Positions 6,234-10,577 of a stretch of 10,577 nt of DNA are shown piece after piece; position 1 is the stretch's first letter, and each line of letters starts with the position of its first letter. Position numbers and translations under genes: made by a program. The notes beneath the pieces were generated by a model. It searched no databases. It worked only from the letters and a program-made list of their open reading frames with translations, and had not been told where the DNA came from. Source of the stretch: Planctomycetota bacterium (GTDB lineage: Bacteria > Planctomycetota > Planctomycetia > Isosphaerales > Isosphaeraceae); the NCBI GenBank assembly GCA_021778575.1, contig JAJYCH010000087.1, positions 1 through 10,577 on the forward strand, written 5' to 3'.

Positions 6234-6731
6234 ATGTTGAACCGCACGAACCGGACGCTGTCGGCCAATACCAACCGGCTGAACCTCGGCACGCGGAAGC
6301 TCGATCTCAACGCGAGCGCCAACAATGGTAGTCTGACCCTGCGCACCGCCCGAACATTGCCAGATGTCTCCGTGCGTACCGGCGTCGATCCGTATCCGGC
6401 CTTCCGGTTTGAGGAACCCTCGATTAAGGGACCCAAACCGCCGAAGCCCGTGATCCGGCTGATGCCGGGCTCATCCACCGAGTCCTCGAGGCCCGCCCAG
6501 GGTTTCTGGGCTTGGGACCAGGGTCAGACCGCCTTGTTGCCGCAACCGGTCCAATCGCCAGCGTCCCTACGGGACGTCGTCGGGAGGTCCGGGAGCGTCA
6601 GACCGCTTGTTCGATCGTCGCAAAGCCATACGAGGTCGTCCCTCGGATGGCATTGTGATCGGTCGGTACAAGCGAATCGGTCGACCCGAGCCGCATTGGC
6701 CTTGGTTACCGGGGCCACGCCTGCCAGTTAA
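6234..6731 (+). CDS. hypothetical protein, Asn/Thr/Arg/Leu-rich
   Basis: This 165-residue frame starts with ATG 6234, preceded by GAGGG at 6222-6226 (seven-base spacing), a strong ribosome binding site. I do not recognise the family. The first 40 residues are rich in Asn, Thr, Arg and Leu with a loose repeated texture (NRTNRTLS, NTNRLNLGTRKLDLN, NNGSLTLRT) and an alternating pattern that suggests beta strands. A proline-rich stretch follows (PSIKGPKPPKPVIRLMPG). No signal peptide or membrane segment is seen. By my count 34 of the first 40 codons after the start end in G or C, but only 25 of the last 43 do. The N-terminal half therefore looks genuinely coding, while the tail does not. The gene may have a frameshift after about residue 80-110 or truly end elsewhere. 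A long hairpin covers the stop codon. Confidence 0.5.
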   Translation: MLNRTNRTLSANTNRLNLGTRKLDLNASANNGSLTLRTARTLPDVSVRTGVDPYPAFRFEEPSIKGPKPPKPVIRLMPGSSTESSRPAQGFWAWDQGQTALLPQPVQSPASLRDVVGRSGSVRPLVRSSQSHTRSSLGWHCDRSVQANRSTRAALALVTGATPAS

Positions 6732-6767
6732 AGGGCGTGGCCTCGGGGGATGAGAGCCGAACCCCCG
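6709..6767 (+). other. two overlapping, mutually exclusive hairpins at the end of the small gene
   Basis: The arm 6709-6721 pairs with 6734-6746 over 13 positions, twelve Watson-Crick pairs and one G-U, around a 12-base loop that contains the TAA stop (6729-6731). A second stem, CGGGGG (6744-6749) with CCCCCG (6762-6767), shares bases 6744-6746 with the first, so both cannot be complete together. No T-tract follows either stem. The arrangement could terminate the small gene's transcript or act as a switch, and the first stem also folds on the minus strand. Confidence 0.4.
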
Positions 6768-7182
6768 TACTCAGAGTCGTCGGTTGAGCATGTCTGCCTG
6801 GACGCCGGAAGTCGCCCTTCGAGGGGTATTCCTGTTTCCAAAGGCTTGCGAAATCCACCACCTTGATCGGGTGTTCGGCACGCGCGTGAGACGCTTGCTG
6901 GACCACCTTCCCGCAATCCGTCCCTGCGCCCTAGCCGTCACCGTCGGTCGCCGACTTCCAGGCGAATCGTCACGGGTACGACCGCGCCATCCTGAATCGA
7001 GGGGGATCATGGTTCCCACCCCGATCAGGCCAGCACCGGTCTCCACCGCGACGATCTTGCCTCGAACGAAGCGCCTGAACCGTGTTCCGCGGCGATGCCC
7101 GTACCGCGCCATAGATTCATAAAGGACATCGGCGCGACGTCCGGGCCCAGTACCCCCGAGGATCGGGGGAGGGGCGACTCTC
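6768..7182. other. intergenic region before the sigma factor gene, no supported gene
   Basis: This stretch of about 415 bases separates the small gene's hairpins from the sigma factor start. Open frames occur on both strands but none has both a ribosome binding site and a convincing composition. The least unlikely is a minus-strand frame from ATG 7112 to 6771 (113 residues), very Arg-rich and with no Shine-Dalgarno sequence. No clear promoter was recognised. Confidence 0.45.
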
Positions 7183-7857
7183 GTGATTGCGACCTTGCGA
7201 CCTGTCCCACTCCGGGACCCCAAGTGGAACGACCTGGCCGAACTGGTGATCCGCGCTCAGAACGGAGACCGTGACGCTTTCGGTGAACTTGTCGAACAGT
7301 TCGAGCGGACTGTCCACGCAATCTGCCTCCGGCGGTTGGGAAACCCCAGCGAGGCCGTCGAATTGACGCAGGAGGTCTTCCTCCATGTCATGAAGCGGCT
7401 CGACCAGCTTCGCGAGCCCGAACGGTTCGCCGGTTGGTTGCGTCAGGTGGCCGCGCGGATGGCGATCAATCGGGCCACCCGACGGGTTCAGCCCCCCAGC
7501 GTCGACTCCGAGATCCTCGAAGCCGCCGGCGAGCAGACCCAGGACCCGCTTGACGAGCTGATCGCTCGCGAGCGAGCCCAGCGCCTCTGGGAAGGTCTGG
7601 CCCGGCTCAAGACCCTCGACCGTGAAACCCTCGTGGCGTTCTACATTCAGGGGCAGTCCCTGGTCGAGATCGCCGATGCTCTGAATACTCCGATCGGAAC
7701 CATCAAGCGGCGCCTTCACACCGCCCGGAAGCGGCTCAAGGCCGAACTCGAAGCTGGTGTCGCCGACGCCGCCGACTGGAGCGACTCCGAGATGAGCAAC
7801 GACGATGAGGAGGACGCCGAACTGGTCGGCGTCGCTCACGATGACCGGTACTACTGA
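7183..7857 (+). CDS. ECF-type RNA polymerase sigma factor with acidic C-terminal tail
   Basis: This 224-residue protein directs RNA polymerase to a dedicated promoter set. Sigma region 2 spans about residues 21-101, with the core-binding/-10 segment NGDRDAFGELVEQF, the LTQEVFLHVMKRL helix, and the RFAGWLRQVAARMAINRATR helix. A short linker leads to region 4 (about 135-190), with the helix-turn-helix SLVEIADALNTPIGTIKRRL that reads the -35 element. The start is a GTG at 7183 with a strong GGGGAGGGG site eight bases upstream. An unusual tail of about 30 residues (198-224) contains SDSEMSNDDEEDAEL and ends in RYY. No anti-sigma factor gene adjoins it: downstream is a convergent unrelated gene and upstream is non-coding. 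The tail could take over control, which is inference. The ECF subgroup cannot be assigned by eye. Confidence 0.92.
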   Translation: MIATLRPVPLRDPKWNDLAELVIRAQNGDRDAFGELVEQFERTVHAICLRRLGNPSEAVELTQEVFLHVMKRLDQLREPERFAGWLRQVAARMAINRATRRVQPPSVDSEILEAAGEQTQDPLDELIARERAQRLWEGLARLKTLDRETLVAFYIQGQSLVEIADALNTPIGTIKRRLHTARKRLKAELEAGVADAADWSDSEMSNDDEEDAELVGVAHDDRYY

Positions 7858-7859
7858 CA

Positions 7860-7883
7860 CGCGAGCCGCCCCCCAGGCTCGCG
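7860..7883 (+). terminator. hairpin just after the sigma factor stop codon
   Basis: CGCGAGCC (7860-7867) pairs perfectly with GGCTCGCG (7876-7883) around an 8-base C-rich loop, beginning two bases after the TGA. It is a strong GC stem in the right place for a terminator of the sigma factor gene but lacks a T-tract. Confidence 0.45.
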
Positions 7884-7895
7884 CGATCGGCCGAC

Positions 7896-7939
7896 CGCCC
7901 CGCTGGAATGAAGTCGTCGAGACTCAAACCGGCGGGGCG
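7896..7939 (-). terminator. hairpin across the end of the small membrane-protein gene
   Basis: Bases 7896-7906 pair with 7929-7939 over 11 positions (one G-U) around a 22-base loop. On the minus strand the stem begins in the last codons of the membrane-protein gene and its loop holds the stop codon. It also lies 38 bases after the sigma factor gene, so it may help end transcription from both sides. No T-tract is present. Confidence 0.38.
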
Positions 7940-8226
7940 TCGTTCTTGTCGTCTGTCAGCGGATTCGCCAGAAATGACCGAACCCGACTCCGGTACAACC
8001 CATATTCCACCCAGGCCATCACCACCACCGGCAAGAGCAAGATCGTGATCAGGCCGAGCCCCACCTCCGGTCGACCAAAGCCCGTGAAAATCGCCAGGAT
8101 GATCGAGCCGATCAGCGCCGGCATCGCGGTCAAGGCAACCGTCACCCGGAAACGACGGGCGATCTGCTTGCTGACCGGCTCCGCGTCGAACAGCGGTCCA
8201 GCCGACTTCTTGGACGAGTCCGTCAT
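7924..8226 (-). CDS. small membrane protein with two transmembrane helices
   Basis: This 100-residue protein is not recognised as a named family. From Met at 8226 it has a polar N-terminus (about 26 residues, ending in the basic RRFR), a first membrane helix at about 27-50 (VTVALTAMPALIGSIILAIF) and a Gly-Pro-containing turn. A second helix follows at about 55-78 (LGLITILLLPVVVMAW), then a basic YRSRVRS and an acidic C-terminus. Both ends are therefore probably cytoplasmic. The start at 8226 has GGGGA eight bases upstream; in-frame ATGs at 8253 and 8262 would give 109 or 112 residues, and 8253 also has a possible GGGA site. It lies 91 bases after the copper monooxygenase gene on the same strand and may be co-transcribed with it. 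It converges on the sigma factor gene. Confidence 0.75.
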   Translation of the reverse strand: MTDSSKKSAGPLFDAEPVSKQIARRFRVTVALTAMPALIGSIILAIFTGFGRPEVGLGLITILLLPVVVMAWVEYGLYRSRVRSFLANPLTDDKNDAPPV

Positions 8227-8317
8227 CGATTCAATCCCCAGAGGATTTGCCATGACGCTCATTCCCGTAGTCCAGGCAGATCCGGCCGGAGGAAAAGAGC
8301 TCTGGCACTGAGTGGAT

Positions 8318-9751
8318 TCAGTCGCGAAGGCGCGACCGTTCAGAACCAGGGGCGGGCGTTTTGGGGGCGTCGGGTCCGTCGGCCACGATAAATTCGTAGA
8401 CGCCGATACACATCTCGTTGGTCGTCTGCTCGCCCCAGGTCACGACCTTGGGGGGGTGACTGGGGTTTGCGGGATTATCCTCCGAGTTGTCGAAATGGGC
8501 TTCCATTTCGAAGTAAGTCCCTTTTGGCAAACGGATTGGCTCGACGAAGGCATAGGTGCCTTGCCAGTTAAAATTCCAGCGGTCAATCTTGATCAACTCG
8601 ATGGGGCTGACCGACTTGTCCGGCACGATCGCCCGGAAGGTGAAATCCTTGCCCAGCCAGTGCATGTGCGGCATGACCGAGGTCAGGAGAATATCGCGGC
8701 TGAGCGGTCGAGCCATCATCTGAGCCGTCTTCGAGCTTCCCTTGATCGAGTAATTTTTCTCGCCGGGCGGGATCACCAGAACATCCTGGAACATTTCTTC
8801 CAGGGTCGGACGCTTGCCCGAGAGGAACGCGGCCTGGAATTTCTTGGTGAGCTTCGCCTGAGCTTGCTCGTCGATGTCGGGGAACAAGAAACCGGTCCGG
8901 ACCTGCTTCGCCAGCGGCTTGTCGGACAGGTACAGGCCGACCTCGGTCGCGTCGGTCTCCGGCTTGCCACTCTTGTGGTAATGCATCTGGATCAGCACGT
9001 CGGATTTTGCCGGCAAGACGTACCCGGAGCCATCAGGCTGGTAGCGGGGGACAGCGCCAGGAGTCCAGATCGGCAAGAACCCCTTGAGCGGGACCCCGTC
9101 GCCAAACCCACCGATCGCCTCATAGCCGGGCTTCTCGTCCCTGGCGTCAAGCTCACGAGCCCGTCCCGAGGCGTCGATCCCCGCGATGATGTGGTGGACG
9201 ACCTTGCGGTTGCCGGGCTTGAAGTCGACAGCCCGGATGTACCGGTCTTCCGCGAAGTCGGTTTTGAGAACGAAGACCCGAAACTCATCATTGCCTTCGG
9301 CCGAGAGTTCGTAATTTGCCGGCATGGTCAGGATGACGTCCGGCTTCCCGAGCGGCCAGTCCGAGGCGAATTCGCGAGGTTTGGGGGCATCATTCGGGTC
9401 GCCCTCGGGACATCCCGCGTCGACCCATGCTTGAAGCTTGGCAAGGTCGGCGGCGGGAAGGACTCGCTGATTGAGGAACGGGCCACCGAAGCTTGTCGAG
9501 GCAGGCCAGGGGGGCATCGTTCGCTCGCCCGTGACGTGGGCGATATCCGCGCCTCGTTTGCGGGCCTGATCATAGGTCAAAAGCGAAAACGGCGCGACCT
9601 GGCCGGGGCGGTGACATTCCTGGCAGTTCTTCTGAAGAATCGCCGTGATATCACGATGATAGGTCGGACCATCGGCCATGACTGGCGAACCGAGGCCGAG
9701 ACCAACGACCACCGCGCCGAATACGATTTCCATCACGCAGCGACTTCGCAT
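8318..9751 (-). CDS. secreted haem-c and copper type II (PHM/DBH-like) monooxygenase fusion
   Basis: The 477-residue protein has a signal peptide (hydrophobic 6-22, likely cut near VMADG at 24-28), so it acts outside the cytoplasm. A cytochrome-c-like domain follows: CQECH at 43-47 binds haem, and Met79 in MPPW is a likely axial ligand. From about residue 135 it resembles copper type II ascorbate-dependent monooxygenases. VVHHIIAGI carries His186-His187, MHYHKSGK carries His257 and His259, VMPHMHWLGK carries His362/364, and TTNEMCIG has Met447. These correspond in kind to the PHM copper ligands HH, HxH, a further His and a Met. HFDNSEDNPANP is also visible. Such proteins hydroxylate a substrate with O2, and the fused haem could deliver electrons; the substrate is unknown. 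ATG 9751 gives the signal peptide and has AGG upstream; 9733 is an alternative, while the frame further out to 9868 is non-coding in look. It is downstream of a terminator, so has its own promoter. Confidence 0.88.
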   Translation of the reverse strand: MRSRCVMEIVFGAVVVGLGLGSPVMADGPTYHRDITAILQKNCQECHRPGQVAPFSLLTYDQARKRGADIAHVTGERTMPPWPASTSFGGPFLNQRVLPAADLAKLQAWVDAGCPEGDPNDAPKPREFASDWPLGKPDVILTMPANYELSAEGNDEFRVFVLKTDFAEDRYIRAVDFKPGNRKVVHHIIAGIDASGRARELDARDEKPGYEAIGGFGDGVPLKGFLPIWTPGAVPRYQPDGSGYVLPAKSDVLIQMHYHKSGKPETDATEVGLYLSDKPLAKQVRTGFLFPDIDEQAQAKLTKKFQAAFLSGKRPTLEEMFQDVLVIPPGEKNYSIKGSSKTAQMMARPLSRDILLTSVMPHMHWLGKDFTFRAIVPDKSVSPIELIKIDRWNFNWQGTYAFVEPIRLPKGTYFEMEAHFDNSEDNPANPSHPPKVVTWGEQTTNEMCIGVYEFIVADGPDAPKTPAPGSERSRLRD

Positions 9752-9850
9752 GAGATGACCTGCTCCCGGTGAGTCAATAACGGACCGGGCTGAACCCGGA
9801 CGGATGTTGTACCCATCACTTTCCCGGAATGTTTCCGCCGAGGGAAGCAC

Positions 9851-9888
9851 AAAAGGCCGACGTGGCACCCGGAGGAACCACGCCGGCC
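9851..9888 (-). terminator. Rho-independent terminator of the helical-repeat protein gene
   Basis: On the minus strand, bases 9888-9878 pair with 9865-9855 (11 positions, one A-C mismatch) around a 12-base loop. The stem is followed directly by TTTT and then GTGCTT (9854-9845). It lies 26 bases after the stop codon of the upstream gene. This is the most classical terminator in the window and separates that gene from the monooxygenase. Confidence 0.65.
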
Positions 9889-9914
9889 GAAGATTTGCCG
9901 CCTTGAAGCCGGGT

Positions 9915-10577
9915 TTATTTGCCCGATGAGAGCAATTCTTTGCTTCGATCTCGTTCCATCGCCGCGAGAATCCCGTCGTTCACCTTGCGATAGAGAAGTG
10001 GTTGAAACGCGGGGTTTTCCAGGGCGATCCACTGCCGAGCCGAACCAGCCAGGTTGCGTCGGCCTTGCGACTCCGCGACCGCTTCGAGGGCCGCGAGCTG
10101 TCGCGAAGGGAACGAATACAGCGGGACACAGGCCCGAGCGTCGTCAAACCGACCGTAGGAGATCAGGCTATCAATCAGCACGCCCACGAGGGTCTCGCGT
10201 GGGTCCTCCTGGGGGATCAACGTGACGGATCGCGCCGCTTCTTCATAAGCGGCTGTGGCCTCGGAGGGACGGCCATTAATCGCCTGACCTTCGGCGAGTC
10301 GAATCAAGGCGTCGGTTCGGGCCTCGGGTTGCTCGATCGCCCGGGCGATCTCGAAGCCTCGTTTGAACTGGCTGGAAGTCGCGGCGTTGCTGATGATGGT
10401 GAACGAAGCATAGTCGCGCCAGATCGGCCGCTCGATCATCGCCGCGCGCCAGGCCGAGCAGGCAAGGAGATAGTCGGCGTAGGTTCGGATCTCGGGGTCG
10501 AGCTTGGCGGGCTCGGGACGATCACCCGGCTGGCGGAACTGGTCGGTAATGATCCGCTGGCTGCTAAACGACTCGCT
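9915..10577 (-). CDS. helical-repeat (TPR-like) protein, C-terminal part, runs off the window
   Basis: The reading frame is open from the window edge to the TAA at 9915-9917, giving the last 220 residues of a longer protein. An internal Met at 10439 is not a convincing start because the upstream codons (ending PAKLDPEIRTYADYLLACS) have the same codon style. The visible part is almost all helix, with TPR-like pairs. Examples are EARTDALIRLAEGQAINGRP followed by EATAAYEEAARS, then a pair around LVGVLIDSLISYGRFDDARA, and RQLAALEAVAESQGR. Such arrays are common scaffolding proteins in planctomycetes. No signal peptide, membrane segment or enzyme motif is seen in this part, and the N-terminal domain that might show function is outside the window. 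A terminator follows the gene. Confidence 0.75.
   Translation of the reverse strand, partial: SESFSSQRIITDQFRQPGDRPEPAKLDPEIRTYADYLLACSAWRAAMIERPIWRDYASFTIISNAATSSQFKRGFEIARAIEQPEARTDALIRLAEGQAINGRPSEATAAYEEAARSVTLIPQEDPRETLVGVLIDSLISYGRFDDARACVPLYSFPSRQLAALEAVAESQGRRNLAGSARQWIALENPAFQPLLYRKVNDGILAAMERDRSKELLSSGK

Noticed and set aside
6620..6712. Fragments resembling a c-di-GMP (GEMM-I) riboswitch: GTCGCAAAGCCA at 6617-6628 and GGTTACCG at 6704-6711, with CAGACC upstream.
   Set aside because: The invariant GCAAACC is changed, the P2 hairpin with its GAAA-type loop cannot be drawn, and the distance between the two parts is long. An Infernal search with RF01051 would settle it.
6771..7112. 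Minus-strand 113-residue frame starting MARYGHRRG, with a plausible strand-like GKIVAVETGAGLIGVGTMIP segment.
   Set aside because: There is no ribosome binding site, only moderate third-position bias that fades, and no recognised family. It remains possible but unsupported.
8312..9772. A 486-residue + strand open frame.
   Set aside because: It is the antisense shadow of the copper monooxygenase, which shows haem and copper motifs on the minus strand.
9785..9799. CCGGG/CCCGG inverted repeat in the leader of the monooxygenase gene.
   Set aside because: A five-pair stem is too short to call a regulatory site in DNA this rich in G and C.

Overview
The window reads as chromosomal DNA of a GC-rich planctomycete, probably close to the Isosphaeraceae. 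This is judged from the style of the genes: a secreted protein joining a haem-c motif to a PHM-like copper monooxygenase, an ECF sigma factor with a long acidic tail, abundant TPR proteins, and strong G/C at third codon positions. No rRNA, tRNA, insertion sequence, CRISPR array or phage gene was found.

Layout. At the left edge (1 to about 108) a short segment reads like very GC-rich coding DNA on the + strand. It abuts a minus-strand HtrA-type protease gene that lacks its catalytic serine region (37-537), so a junction or assembly chimera is likely. A non-coding divergent region follows, then a small TPR protein (951-1277, +). It meets tail to tail a minus-strand run of three genes: HpcH/HpaI aldolase (3027-3800), NAD-dependent epimerase/SDR (1885-2913) and PfpI/DJ-1 protein (1271-1810). 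Divergent from the aldolase is a + strand pair joined by a 4-base overlap: a CtBP-like D-2-hydroxyacid dehydrogenase (3903-4889) and a family 2 glycosyltransferase (4886-5872).

The middle (5873-7182) is the least ordinary part. It has a candidate promoter, about 240 bases with at least six successive hairpins, a small Asn/Thr/Arg-rich unrecognised gene with a good ribosome binding site (6234-6731), a 13-pair hairpin over its stop codon that competes with a second hairpin, and about 450 bases with no supported gene. An ECF sigma factor follows (7183-7857, +), with no anti-sigma gene beside it.

The right part is minus strand: a TPR/helical-repeat protein running off the window (9915-10577) with a Rho-independent terminator, the secreted cytochrome c/copper monooxygenase (8318-9751), and a small two-helix membrane protein (7924-8226) that converges on the sigma factor across paired hairpins.

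The aldolase and dehydrogenase both fit 2-oxo and 2-hydroxy acid chemistry, but no substrate can be read from the sequence. No complete, recognisably new system was identified. The best candidate for something undescribed is the structured leader plus small gene at 5940-6770.
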